Origin: CALRGE01 sp964360635
GTDB taxonomy: Bacteria; Patescibacteriota; Gracilibacteria; UBA1369; 2-02-FULL-48-14
Direction: 5' to 3'
Assembly (NCBI GenBank): GCA_964360635.1
Contig: CAYHXO010000001.1
Coordinates: forward strand, 1 to 64,000
Length of the DNA stretch: 64,000 bases
A program made the position numbers and the translations under genes. This document shows positions 16,775 to 24,557 of the stretch, one piece after another (position 1 is the first letter of the stretch; every line of letters starts with the position of its first letter). The notes under the pieces were generated by a model. That model did not search any database. It had not been told where the DNA came from and saw only the letters and a list, made by a program, of their open reading frames with translations.

Positions 16775-17062
16775 TTATCTTAAATTTCTTACGAGTTTTA
16801 CAGCATCTGCCCTATTTTTCCCTGATTTATTTTTTGCAAAATTGATGAAGAAATCCAAGCTTTTTTCAGCCTGTACAGTATCAATATCTTCAAACATGCG
16901 ATTTTCGAGCTGTTGATATACTTGGCAACTCATTAACATCATTACAGGTTTAGACCTGGCAATGAGCAAAAAAACGCTTTTGCTTTTTTGAACATTTTCT
17001 ACCACTTCTTCGGTATTCTTCCGAAGATCTGACATCTTTATAGTGTTTGGTAGAGCCTGCAT
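16775..17062 (-). CDS. Phd/YefM-type antitoxin
   Basis: A 95-aa protein whose N-terminal half, MSDLRKNTEEVVENVQ followed by SVFLLIARSKPVMMLMS, matches the Phd/YefM fold that dimerises and binds DNA. The C-terminal, Lys/Asp-rich part would bind the toxin. It is the upstream partner of the PIN nuclease, with a three-base gap. A perfect palindrome at 17072-17086 in its promoter region is a plausible autoregulatory operator. Confidence 0.88.
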   Translation of the reverse strand: MQALPNTIKMSDLRKNTEEVVENVQKSKSVFLLIARSKPVMMLMSCQVYQQLENRMFEDIDTVQAEKSLDFFINFAKNKSGKNRADAVKLVRNLR

Positions 17063-17071
17063 ATAGTTATA

Positions 17072-17086
17072 TTAAAGTTACTTTAA
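17072..17086. promoter_or_regulatory. Palindromic operator candidate upstream of phd
   Basis: TTAAAG-TTA-CTTTAA is a perfect 15-base dyad centred 17 bases upstream of the antitoxin start. Phd-family antitoxins bind such palindromes to repress their own operon, so this is the likely operator. Confidence 0.55.
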
Positions 17087-17138
17087 GGTTACCATAGATT
17101 TTGTATAAATTCAAGTTCGCCAATTCTTCATGTCCAAG

Positions 17139-17156
17139 TTTACTCATATGAGTAAA
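17139..17156. promoter_or_regulatory. Perfect 18-bp palindrome between divergent genes
   Basis: TTTACTCATATGAGTAAA reads the same on both strands. It lies between the phd-like gene and the 17209 gene. A related palindrome, TTACTCATGAGTAA, sits over the start codon of the 28981 gene. See findings. Confidence 0.6.
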
Positions 17157-17171
17157 TTCTTACCTGTTGGA

Positions 17172-17200
17172 TTGACAGAATTGCCAAGATGTTATATGCT
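17172..17200 (+). promoter_or_regulatory. Putative promoter of the zincin-like gene
   Basis: A consensus TTGACA (17172-17177), a 17-base spacer and a weak TATGCT (17195-17200) lie eight bases before the ATG at 17209. Confidence 0.45.
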
Positions 17201-17208
17201 CCGCGTCT

Positions 17209-17844
17209 ATGAATTCAAAAAACGCATTACTACTCGGCTCTGGCCTAAGCTCTATTTTTTGCTCCGGCATGCTAGTTGGCGGAGTATGTGGTATTGCCGG
17301 TGTCGTATCAGGCAAAGATAACGTGCTTGATAAATTTATGAGCAAAAAAGAAGCGGAATATAAACTCCGAGAGGAGGACCTTCAAGATCAATACACCCCG
17401 TGCACAAATGAACAGCAAGAGGAAATTGACGATGTAAAAGATTGGTTATTACATAATTTAGTAGATATTGGAGTGGCCTTGGGTAATCGATGTGAATCAG
17501 ATGTAACTGATAACTTTGATCTTACATTTGATGAGTCGCTTGATATAACTTTTAAAATGCTAAACCAGTTTGATCAAATTCAAATTTTTTGTTCCACGAG
17601 GAATGGAGATGATGATTATGATACCTTGGGCCATACAATTAGGTTTTCAGATGATGAGAGACCCGGTCAAATTAACCTCCATCCGCTTGCTTTTGATGGA
17701 GGAGAGTGTCAAATTGCAGGTGTAATCATGCATGAATTTGGCCATGTAGTGACGGGAGAAAAGCATGAAGTATGGGACGGCAGCGGAGACTGGATTCATT
17801 TATCCGGAATCATCACAGAAGTTAAATGTGAAAGTGATCATTGA
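17209..17844 (+). CDS. Membrane-anchored protein with HExxH zincin motif
   Basis: The 211-aa protein starts with a Gly/Ser-rich hydrophobic segment (about residues 5-34) that is a signal or anchor, then an acidic helical region and a C-terminal part containing VIMHEFGHVVTGEKHE, a textbook HExxH zinc-protease motif (about residues 180-184). His or Glu in the following EKHE could be the third ligand. A QINLHPLAFDGG strand precedes the motif, as in many zincins. I do not recognise a peptidase family, and the domain is small, so this is a predicted extracytoplasmic metalloprotease only. Confidence 0.65.
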   Translation: MNSKNALLLGSGLSSIFCSGMLVGGVCGIAGVVSGKDNVLDKFMSKKEAEYKLREEDLQDQYTPCTNEQQEEIDDVKDWLLHNLVDIGVALGNRCESDVTDNFDLTFDESLDITFKMLNQFDQIQIFCSTRNGDDDYDTLGHTIRFSDDERPGQINLHPLAFDGGECQIAGVIMHEFGHVVTGEKHEVWDGSGDWIHLSGIITEVKCESDH

Positions 17845-17867
17845 CGAAGGTCTTAATTAAGATTTAT

Positions 17868-17895
17868 TTGCAGTCGGGCGGTTTTTCGATATAAT
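17868..17895 (+). promoter_or_regulatory. Promoter of tRNA-Tyr
   Basis: TTGCAG (17868-17873), a 16-base spacer and a perfect TATAAT (17890-17895) lie about 45 bases upstream of the tRNA. Transcription may continue into the DUF3137 gene 23 bases after the tRNA. Confidence 0.65.
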
Positions 17896-17939
17896 CAGCC
17901 GGCAAAGGTGTTTAATGCGCCTCACATTCCGTGAGTTAT

Positions 17940-18024
17940 GGGCAGATACCAAAGTGGTCAACTGGAGCGGACTGTAAATCCGCCGGCTCTGCCTTCGAAG
18001 GTTCGAATCCTTCTCTGCCCACCA
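17940..18024 (+). tRNA. tRNA-Tyr (anticodon GTA)
   Basis: The acceptor arms GGGCAGA and TCTGCCC pair fully. The anticodon stem GCGGA/TCCGC holds the loop CTGTAAA with anticodon GTA. The T arm is GAAGG-TTCGAAT-CCTTC. An extended variable region makes it a class II tRNA, as expected for bacterial tRNA-Tyr. A genomic CCA follows the discriminator A. Confidence 0.96.
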
Positions 18025-18046
18025 TTCCTGATTAGCAAATCCAGAC

Positions 18047-19036
18047 ATGGATATCCCAGAATTTATTGAAAGAGAACCTTACGAAAAGGGCTTTTCTTCA
18101 TTTTATAATTCACGAATTCGTGAACTGGTTGGAAGAATTCAAAGTGAAAGAGAGGGCAAATTAGCAATTTTCAGAACCAGAAGAAATTCTTTTGGGCCAA
18201 TTTTCATTGGATTGCTAATCCTCAGTATTCTTACTGACATTTTCTTAGTGCACGATTTTTTTGTAACATCGTATTGCCTTTATTTTGATACACTTTTAGC
18301 GTTTTGGATTGTTTATCCTTTGCTTAACTTCAAAGGTACTATAAAAACTGAGTTTCTCCCCTTGATCTGTGAATTTTACGATGGCTTGAAATACGAGTTA
18401 AAACCTGGTCCATATGCTGAAGATATTTCTAAATTGGAAATTTTCCCTCAAGTTTCAGCTCTGAATCAATTTTTTAATTTTCACAGGTTTGACTCTGAAG
18501 ACTATATTTCAGGCAGACGTAAGAATCTTGAGTTTAATATTAGAGAAATGACATGTTATAACCAGCGTAGAATGCGTATTTATGTGGCTTTTCATGGACT
18601 TGCCATTGTAATCATTTTTCCTAAAAAATTTAGTGGTGTTACATTAATTAAAATGGATGCAGGTACTGTTTCCAATTTCTTTGAGAAATTTAATCTGAGA
18701 AGTGGAATGGAGAAAGTAACTTTAGAAGATTCTAAATTTGAATCTATTTTTGAAGTTTATGGAACTGATCAGGTTGAATCCAGATATCTTCTAACAACTG
18801 CTTTTATGGAGAGAATGATTAAACTAAGAGAAATAAATTCTGGAATTAATAATTTTGGCGCATATTTGCAATGTGAATTTATTGAAAATAAACTTGTTAT
18901 AGCCATCCCTTCAAAAACAAACTTATTTGAAAGAAGTTCTATATTCGGAAATGTTTTTAACATTGAAGATCTACATAAGTTTTTGAAACAGATAAATGAG
19001 ATTTTCATGCTGATTGATGCATTAAGAATAGCTTGA
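18047..19036 (+). CDS. DUF3137 family membrane protein (copy 1)
   Basis: The 329-aa protein has an N-terminal soluble helix (FIEREPYEKGFSSFY), two membrane segments at about 55-75 and 80-100, and a large C-terminal cytoplasmic domain with FESIFEVYGTDQVESRYLL and a TAFMERM motif. The same blocks occur in the protein at 19659-20618, its clear paralogue. DUF3137 proteins are often encoded beside LemA; their function is not known. It begins 23 bases after tRNA-Tyr and may be co-transcribed with it. Confidence 0.85.
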   Translation: MDIPEFIEREPYEKGFSSFYNSRIRELVGRIQSEREGKLAIFRTRRNSFGPIFIGLLILSILTDIFLVHDFFVTSYCLYFDTLLAFWIVYPLLNFKGTIKTEFLPLICEFYDGLKYELKPGPYAEDISKLEIFPQVSALNQFFNFHRFDSEDYISGRRKNLEFNIREMTCYNQRRMRIYVAFHGLAIVIIFPKKFSGVTLIKMDAGTVSNFFEKFNLRSGMEKVTLEDSKFESIFEVYGTDQVESRYLLTTAFMERMIKLREINSGINNFGAYLQCEFIENKLVIAIPSKTNLFERSSIFGNVFNIEDLHKFLKQINEIFMLIDALRIA

Positions 19037-19090
19037 TAAATATGTCTGCTGTGATAGGTTTCAAAAGTATATAATTTAATGTTTTAAAAA

Positions 19091-19657
19091 ATGCCTTACA
19101 TCATTGCGATTGCCGTATTGCTACTGATTCCATATTTGATTTACGCTTCAATTATTAAGAAGCGAAATCAGGTTAATGAAACTTTTTCCGGAATAGATGT
19201 GCAGCTTGTGAAGAGGCACGATTTGATTCCAAACATTGTGGCGGCGGCTAAGAAATTTATGGATCATGAGAGTGAATTGTTCAATGATATAACTGCGCTT
19301 AGAACTCAGGCTGTTGAATCTCATAATCTGAAAGATGCGAAGGGTATAAAGGCGACACTTGATACAGAAGCTGCACTTTCAAGCAAATTGAGTCAATTGA
19401 TGGTGAATGTGGAAAATTATCCAACTTTGAAGAGCGACCAAACTATGATCGAGGTTCAAAAAGCTTTGATGGATGTGGAAGAAAATATCAGCGCTGCGCG
19501 ACGTTTTTACAATTCTGCAGTTAGAAATTTGAACGATACAATTCAGGTTTGGCCGATGAGTTTAATTGCAAAATATGTGAATGTTGAACCTTATCCTTTC
19601 TTCGAAGCAAAGGAGACAGAAAAGGCGACTCCAGATGTTTCAAAATTGATGGCGTAA
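19091..19657 (+). CDS. lemA: LemA family protein
   Basis: A 188-aa protein with an N-terminal transmembrane helix (residues 2-19) and then the characteristic LemA helical bundle: NQVNETFSGIDVQLVKRHDLIPNIV, and further on NISAARRFYNSAVRNLN and a VEPYPFFEA end. LemA proteins are membrane-associated with the N terminus outside; the molecular role is unknown, possibly in envelope stress or surface display. It has its own TATAAT at 19070-19075 and is followed after one base by the second DUF3137 gene. Confidence 0.94.
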   Translation: MPYIIAIAVLLLIPYLIYASIIKKRNQVNETFSGIDVQLVKRHDLIPNIVAAAKKFMDHESELFNDITALRTQAVESHNLKDAKGIKATLDTEAALSSKLSQLMVNVENYPTLKSDQTMIEVQKALMDVEENISAARRFYNSAVRNLNDTIQVWPMSLIAKYVNVEPYPFFEAKETEKATPDVSKLMA

Positions 19658-19658
19658 T

Positions 19659-20618
19659 ATGGGAATGCCGGATTTCATTGAAGTAGGAGATTATGAAAAA
19701 GGTTTTGCCGAATATTATAAATCCAAAATAGCACCGATTTTAAGTGGAGTTGAAGCGGAGCGACTTGTGAAATTGTCGAGCTATACGAAACGCAAAATTA
19801 TTGGCATTCCTGTGATGATTTTGGTGATTATTGGAGCTTTTTATATGGAAGGCAGCATGAACGGCGGTGGCGATTTTCTAAAGATGGGCGCTGGTTTATG
19901 TGTGCTTGTTTGGGGAATAATTTACGCGCCTGTACTGAAATATAAACAAGATCTGAAGAGCCAGTATTTACCCATTCTCTCTTCATTTTTTGGAGATTTA
20001 AAGTATGAACTAAAACCGCCTGCCATGGAATCTGAGGCAATTGCTAAAATGGAAGTTTTTCCGAAATATACAAGCCTTGATGCGGAAGATTACTTTGGAG
20101 GAACTTATAAAAATGTTCCACTAAATATGAGAGAAATGAAACTCGTTTGCGGGTCAGGAAAAAATCGACGCACTGTATTTAACGGGCTTGTAATTGCCCT
20201 GACTTTCCCGAAGTCATTTAAAGGAAAAACCGTTTTGAAAAAAGATGGCGGGATGTTTTTCAATATGTTCGGCAAGCCTAATTTGGGAGCAAATACAGAA
20301 AAAATCGCATTGGAAGATCCTGATTTTGAGTCGATTTTTGAAGTTTATGGTACAGATCAAATTGAAGCCAGATATTTGCTCACCACAGCATTTATGGAAA
20401 GGCTTCTAAAACTTTCTGCAGCGCGAGGAGGAACGCCGTCAGTTCAATGTGAGTTTGCAGATAAATCTTTGGTGGTTATGATTGAAAGTAAAGTGAATCT
20501 GTTTGAGCCGGGTAGTATTAAAACTTCTGCACTAAAATTGGATGATTTGCATATGTTTTTGAAACAGATGAATGAAATTTTCGTGCTTATCGATACTTTG
20601 AAACTAGACAGAGTTTAA
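19659..20618 (+). CDS. DUF3137 family membrane protein (copy 2)
   Basis: A 319-aa paralogue of the protein at 18047, sharing YEKGF near the N terminus, paired membrane segments (about 50-65 and 72-92) and the FESIFEVYGTDQIEARYLLTTAFMERL block. The ATG lies two bases after the lemA stop (TAAT-ATGG), so lemA and this gene are certainly co-transcribed. The LemA-DUF3137 pairing is a known gene neighbourhood; having a DUF3137 copy on both sides is less usual. Confidence 0.88.
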   Translation: MGMPDFIEVGDYEKGFAEYYKSKIAPILSGVEAERLVKLSSYTKRKIIGIPVMILVIIGAFYMEGSMNGGGDFLKMGAGLCVLVWGIIYAPVLKYKQDLKSQYLPILSSFFGDLKYELKPPAMESEAIAKMEVFPKYTSLDAEDYFGGTYKNVPLNMREMKLVCGSGKNRRTVFNGLVIALTFPKSFKGKTVLKKDGGMFFNMFGKPNLGANTEKIALEDPDFESIFEVYGTDQIEARYLLTTAFMERLLKLSAARGGTPSVQCEFADKSLVVMIESKVNLFEPGSIKTSALKLDDLHMFLKQMNEIFVLIDTLKLDRV

Positions 20619-20670
20619 TATTGACGAATGCATCAGATTGAGATAAAAGAATATCCTTTAATATTTTTTT

Positions 20671-20943
20671 ATGTCAGCAGGACTACATTTTATAAGCACC
20701 ATCGGAGAGGTTAGTGATACTAACTTTGTGGAAACTCGAAATCGCATTGCTAATGACAATCCTGGATCATTGCCGGATTTCATTGATAAAAGAGCGTTAT
20801 TTGCCGAGATTGCTAGAAACAAAGGATTTATTGATATGGTTGTAATTCTTAGTGACAACAAAAATACTAGACATGCCGAGACTGTTGCGGACGCAGTAAA
20901 GAAAATGGGCGCTGGTGAAGTGAGAGTTATCCACTGCTTATAG
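20671..20943 (+). CDS. Hypothetical protein, 90 aa
   Basis: A small soluble alpha/beta protein ending in KKMGAGEVRVIHCL. The pattern of a hydrophobic strand (FIDMVVILSDN), a helix (HAETVADAVKKMGAG) and a second strand (EVRVIHCL) suggests a small Rossmann-like or SPOR/periplasmic-binding-like unit, but I cannot name a family. The start ATG is preceded by an AT-rich stretch and no Shine-Dalgarno. It lies just upstream of tRNA-Thr. Confidence 0.6.
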   Translation: MSAGLHFISTIGEVSDTNFVETRNRIANDNPGSLPDFIDKRALFAEIARNKGFIDMVVILSDNKNTRHAETVADAVKKMGAGEVRVIHCL

Positions 20944-20950
20944 TTTTTTC

Positions 20951-20979
20951 TTTACAAAGGCGGCGCGGTCGGGTAAAAA
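20951..20979 (+). promoter_or_regulatory. Putative promoter of tRNA-Thr
   Basis: TTTACA (20951-20956), a 17-base spacer and TAAAAA (20974-20979) sit 15 bases before the tRNA start. The -10 is weak; read-through from the upstream gene is an alternative. Confidence 0.45.
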
Positions 20980-20993
20980 GTTATGGCTAGCGA

Positions 20994-21069
20994 GCCACCT
21001 TAGCTCAGCTGGTAGAGCAACGGTTTTGTAAACCGTGGGTCGTCAGTTCGATTCTGACAGGTGGCTCCA
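20994..21069 (+). tRNA. tRNA-Thr (anticodon TGT)
   Basis: Acceptor GCCACCT pairs with AGGTGGC. The anticodon stem ACGGT/ACCGT carries the loop TTTGTAA with anticodon TGT. D arm (GCTC..GAGC) and T arm (CAG-TTCGATT-CTG) are canonical, and CCA is encoded. Confidence 0.96.
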
Positions 21070-21096
21070 TTTTTATGTGCAGTAGAGCTTGTTTAT

Positions 21097-22491
21097 CTAT
21101 AAAGCATCCAGGAATTCTTCTTTGCTAATTTTAAATTTATCCCGTGCATTCCTAATGATTCTCAGCATGTTTCCGGTAACTTTACCTGCGCCATGTCCAC
21201 CCGGGAGTGGATAAGTCAATCTTTTGCCATCTGGTAAGTCCTTTCTAAGAATTATGTGAGAAGTGGATCTGTCCTCAAGTTCATAGACACCGAATTTTGC
21301 CAGTACTTCTGCTACCTCCTCATAAGTCATATTTTTGAATGATTCTTTTTTCCCCTTTTGGTAGGTTTTTCTTGCCTCCCGTACTTTAGGCTCCACTTTA
21401 GGTGCACCAAGTGTACTTTGAATTTCTTCCTTAAGTTCTTCTGACGCCGCCTCCACTTCTTCTTCTTCTTCTTTTTCATCTTCATCTGTCTCTACCTCAT
21501 GCCAGGTTCCGTTTTTAATAGCACGGTTAAAGCCGAAGTAAACGGTATTTTTTACATATTCATAGACATCTGATAAGCCATATTTATCAAAGATTGGTTT
21601 TATGGAAGCATAACAGCTGCCCGGCATAACCAGCTCACCTGTAAGACGAGAAATTGAAAACATAATCTCTCTTGCCTTATCAGCATTGAATTTGATTCGA
21701 ACTCTAACCAATTCGAAATCTTTTAAATCAGGACCGACATACAGTGAATAATCACGCATATCTTTTAATCCTGTGTTTGAACCAACATTTAATGATGCAG
21801 GAGGGTCTATTTCTATGTATTTTAATCTCTCGAAGTCAGCGGCATTTCCGGCTTTAATAGACTCAATAAGATCATTAGATATTCTATAATTACTTAGCTG
21901 AAGTGTCCTCGAAAAAAGTAGAATGCCTAATCCAACATCATTTGCATTTTTTCTCCCAGTTGTAGAAAGCAAACCTAAATTTTTTGCTACTTTTTCATAT
22001 AAATTTTCTTCGCTGTATAAATTGACTGAAGGTCTTCTTCTCTGAACCATATCTTCCGCCAAACTTATCAAAACACTGTTATCACAGATTTTTAAAATTT
22101 CAGCAATAAAAGTTCTCATTAACGGTCGTGATGTTGGATCAGCCAAATCCTTTAAATCTGAATAACATCTTTCCTTAATAATCTTTCTTCTTTTATTTTT
22201 ATCAGAATACTGACTTGCCATTTGCTTATTCAGAAATGCGATATGCTCGGTAATTTTTTCTGCCAAATGTGAAATGAAAGGCAAATCTGATAAAATTCCA
22301 GAAAGAGTCATGTAGTCCATTGTCTCCTTCATTGTCAGATCATTACTTTTTATCAAATCCTCAAGATCAGCTATTGAGTCTGAAAAGAGCTGCAAATCGT
22401 CCATTAAATCTTTCCCGAGATATTTTTTTGAATGCTCAGAAAATTTTAGTTTTGGGTGTGTATTTTTTATTGGATCTTCCGGAACGCGCAT
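21097..22491 (-). CDS. Hypothetical protein with C-terminal HicA-like domain
   Basis: The 464-aa protein is mainly helical for the first 330 residues, with no membrane segment. A highly acidic run of Glu/Asp (about 338-352) is followed by a basic linker. The last 75 residues, from NMTYEEVAEVLAKFGVYEL through STSHIILRK to GKVTGNMLRIIRNA, follow the HicA mRNA-interferase pattern: helix, strand with conserved His, Pro-containing strand, then the TLRxILR helix. HicA toxins are normally stand-alone proteins of 60-80 aa, so this is a fusion. No HicB-like antitoxin is adjacent. RNA binding is the most likely function. Confidence 0.7.
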   Translation of the reverse strand: MRVPEDPIKNTHPKLKFSEHSKKYLGKDLMDDLQLFSDSIADLEDLIKSNDLTMKETMDYMTLSGILSDLPFISHLAEKITEHIAFLNKQMASQYSDKNKRRKIIKERCYSDLKDLADPTSRPLMRTFIAEILKICDNSVLISLAEDMVQRRRPSVNLYSEENLYEKVAKNLGLLSTTGRKNANDVGLGILLFSRTLQLSNYRISNDLIESIKAGNAADFERLKYIEIDPPASLNVGSNTGLKDMRDYSLYVGPDLKDFELVRVRIKFNADKAREIMFSISRLTGELVMPGSCYASIKPIFDKYGLSDVYEYVKNTVYFGFNRAIKNGTWHEVETDEDEKEEEEEVEAASEELKEEIQSTLGAPKVEPKVREARKTYQKGKKESFKNMTYEEVAEVLAKFGVYELEDRSTSHIILRKDLPDGKRLTYPLPGGHGAGKVTGNMLRIIRNARDKFKISKEEFLDAL

Positions 22492-22556
22492 AAATTTTAT
22501 TTTCTCTCAATTATAACAGATTTGAAGCTTTTTTGAAAGTCGGTTAAACTGTGCGC

Positions 22557-23423
22557 ATGAATATAGAGAAAAATAAAGGATTGGCAAGATATTGTACTTA
22601 TCAGATTGGCGGTTCGGCTGATTATTTTCTTGAGGCCACTTCAAAAGATGAATTGTTGGCCGGCCTAGAGTGGGCGAAAAATGAAGAGGTTCCGGTTTTT
22701 GTATTTGGTGGAGGAAGTAATTTACTTTTTGATGATGCCGGTTTTCGGGGTTTAGTTATTCGAGTGGCAGATGAACGCATACGAGTTTCAGAAGATGAGA
22801 TTGTGGCCGGAGCGGGGGTGAAAATTGCCGGATTGGTGAACGCTGCAAAATCAGCGGGTTTGAGCGGAATTGAGGCTTGGAATGGCTTACCCGGAACTGT
22901 TGGTGGAGCGGTTTTTGGAAATGCCGGTTGTTTTGGAGTGGAGTGTAAAGATGTACTCGTGTCGGCGGAAATTTATGATGGCTCGGCGAGAAGCGTGGGC
23001 GTGGATTTTTTTGAATATGAATATAGAAATTCGAAGTTGAAGCGGGCGGGCGGGATTGTACTTAGCGCAACTTTCAAATTGCGACATGGAGAAGCGAGCG
23101 AGATAGAAGCGAAGATGAAAGAAATTGCAATTTCGCGTGTAAAAAAACAGCCAGCCGGTTCGAGCACCGGTTCATTTTTCAAAAATACTTCAGCGGGAGC
23201 AGCTGGAATGCTAATTGAACAATGCGGATTGAAAGGCAAAATGGTTGGTCGGGCGCAAGTTTCCGACTACCATGCAAATTTCATAATAAATAAAGGCGGG
23301 GCGAAATCTGCAGATATTTTGGGGCTTGCTGATTTGATTGAGAACGAAGTACGTGCGAAATTTGGAGTTGAGCTTGAAAGAGAGGTTGTTTATGTCCCGC
23401 CGGCGGGGAATAAAAACATATAA
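22557..23423 (+). CDS. murB: UDP-N-acetylenolpyruvoylglucosamine reductase MurB
   Basis: It reduces UDP-GlcNAc-enolpyruvate to UDP-MurNAc with NADPH and FAD, the step after MurA. The FAD-binding stretch VFGGGSNLLF, the ENGLPGTVGG-like segment (EAWNGLPGTVGGAVFGNAGC) and PAGSSTGSFFKN with the proton-donor Ser are present. The short C-terminal domain after GRAQVSDYHANFIIN identifies the shorter type IIb-like form (288 aa). An upstream in-frame GTG at 22551 exists, but ATG at 22557 gives the usual N terminus. Confidence 0.95.
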   Translation: MNIEKNKGLARYCTYQIGGSADYFLEATSKDELLAGLEWAKNEEVPVFVFGGGSNLLFDDAGFRGLVIRVADERIRVSEDEIVAGAGVKIAGLVNAAKSAGLSGIEAWNGLPGTVGGAVFGNAGCFGVECKDVLVSAEIYDGSARSVGVDFFEYEYRNSKLKRAGGIVLSATFKLRHGEASEIEAKMKEIAISRVKKQPAGSSTGSFFKNTSAGAAGMLIEQCGLKGKMVGRAQVSDYHANFIINKGGAKSADILGLADLIENEVRAKFGVELEREVVYVPPAGNKNI

Positions 23424-23447
23424 CAGATTTCTGTAAAAGCTACTCTG

Positions 23448-23477
23448 TTGCGAAATTTGAATACTGGTATGTATAAT
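23448..23477 (+). promoter_or_regulatory. Promoter of the pilin gene
   Basis: TTGCGA (23448-23453), an 18-base spacer and a perfect TATAAT (23472-23477) precede the pilin ATG at 23512, whose leader ends in CACGCC-ATG. Confidence 0.6.
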
Positions 23478-23511
23478 AGGCGGGAATTTTATATAAAATA
23501 ACCACCACGCC

Positions 23512-23952
23512 ATGAAAGCCTTACTCAAATCATCGTTCCTTCGCGAAGTTGCGATTTTCGCTGCACTTTTAAGCTTAGCAGCGCTAGTATCAACATTTTT
23601 CGCAGACATAAGTTTTGCCGCAACTTCACTTATTGATCCTTCAGATAATCCATCTGCAATTTCTGATGCAACAGGAGGAGAAAGCTCATTCAAGGCTTTG
23701 GCTCAGACACTTCTGAACTATGCTCTAAGCTTCCTTGGATTCGTGGCAACAATCATGGTGATTTACGGAGGTGTACTTTATGTGACTTCAGCAGGTGATA
23801 CAGCAAGTGTTGATAAAGCAAAGAATATACTACTTTACGCAGTTGTTGGTATCGTTTTGATTCTATTGTCATTCGCAATTGTAAACACAGTTCTTGGAGC
23901 CGCAACAAGCGGAGGTTCAAGTTCTAGTGCAGGTACTGCGACTTCAATTTAA
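23512..23952 (+). CDS. TrbC/VirB2-type pilin (CPR T4SS-pilin family)
   Basis: The 146-aa protein has a signal peptide (residues 12-36, ending SFAA), a short extracellular segment, then two hydrophobic helices (about 65-88 and 104-130) separated by a polar loop containing SAGDTASVDKAKN, and a Gly/Ser/Ala tail. This two-helix layout is that of VirB2/TrbC pilins, and small pilins of this kind are widespread in CPR genomes. It may form a surface pilus or another membrane assembly. It is a single-gene unit with its own promoter and terminator, which fits high expression. Confidence 0.85.
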   Translation: MKALLKSSFLREVAIFAALLSLAALVSTFFADISFAATSLIDPSDNPSAISDATGGESSFKALAQTLLNYALSFLGFVATIMVIYGGVLYVTSAGDTASVDKAKNILLYAVVGIVLILLSFAIVNTVLGAATSGGSSSSAGTATSI

Positions 23953-23962
23953 TTCGCATTTT

Positions 23963-23991
23963 AAAGAGCCTCGCTTCGGCGGGGCTTTTTT
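23963..23991 (+). terminator. Rho-independent terminator of the pilin gene
   Basis: AGCCTCGC and GCGGGGCT pair around a stable TTCG tetraloop and are followed by six T residues. It ends just before the convergent PRC-barrel gene. Confidence 0.9.
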
Positions 23992-23995
23992 GTAT

Positions 23996-24502
23996 CTAAA
24001 AAGCCGGCAATGGCTCCAGTTTCTCCTTCGATTTCTGCTCCGGTTCGCAATTCAAAATGACTGCGGATTCTGTGATTTCGAAAATGTCTGTCCAAGAGAA
24101 AATTCGCTTGCCCCAAGTAACCCAAAAGAATCCTTTTGAGACTTCGAAAGTAAGCAGGCTGGAGCTTGTTGTATCGAGTGTGAAGTCTTTGATTGTGCCG
24201 TAGCGGTAGCCTTTTTTTGACTTTACTTTTTTGCTCAAAAAATAAGTGCGGCGGAAACCAAATTGTTCAATGCGAAGAATGTCGAAGGGTGAAACGAGAA
24301 CATCTGGGTCGCTGATAATTATGGAATCTTTTGACCATTTTTCAATGTCTACCGGCACTAGCACTCGCGAGAACCCAACTAAAAATGCGATTATTGAGCC
24401 GGTTTCAGGGTGAATAAATGCACCGTTGAGTTTTCCCAAAACTTTATCACTTTCGTGAATTGTTACGGGAATACCAGAGATTTGTGACCACATCTTCTTC
24501 AT
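23996..24502 (-). CDS. PRC-barrel domain protein
   Basis: With the ATG at 24502 as start the protein has 168 aa. Its N-terminal half, from SQISGIPVTIHESDKVLGKLNGAFI through TGSIIAFLV, is a PRC-barrel, and a second similar beta unit (YGTIKDFTLDTTSSSLLTFEV) follows, so it is probably a tandem PRC-barrel as in CPR and photosynthetic reaction-centre H-like proteins. PRC-barrels act in RNA processing or as protein-binding modules. A longer in-frame start at 24610 runs into the promoter region and is less likely; a TATAAT seven bases before 24502 suggests a leaderless message. Confidence 0.8.
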   Translation of the reverse strand: MKKMWSQISGIPVTIHESDKVLGKLNGAFIHPETGSIIAFLVGFSRVLVPVDIEKWSKDSIIISDPDVLVSPFDILRIEQFGFRRTYFLSKKVKSKKGYRYGTIKDFTLDTTSSSLLTFEVSKGFFWVTWGKRIFSWTDIFEITESAVILNCEPEQKSKEKLEPLPAF

Positions 24503-24504
24503 AC

Positions 24505-24533
24505 TTGAGATTATAGCACATTTCAGGTATAAT
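24505..24533. promoter_or_regulatory. Overlapping divergent promoters
   Basis: On the plus strand TTGAGA (24505-24510), 17 bases and TATAAT (24528-24533) drive the giant-protein locus. On the minus strand TATAAT (24510-24515) drives the PRC-barrel gene. The two promoters occupy the same 30 bases, so the polymerases should exclude each other. Confidence 0.65.
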
Positions 24534-24557
24534 GACTCGATATAAAAACAAAAACGT

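Noticed and set aside
17857..18048. Minus-strand 63-aa frame with AEKDSNLRRQSRR
   Set aside because: Antisense reading of tRNA-Tyr, a familiar spurious annotation.
23396..23407. CCCGCCGGCGGG palindrome in murB, repeated at 59326-59337
   Set aside because: The murB copy encodes the normal C-terminal Pro-Pro-Ala-Gly region and the second is a short GC palindrome; with 12 bases and no shared flanks chance is likely.
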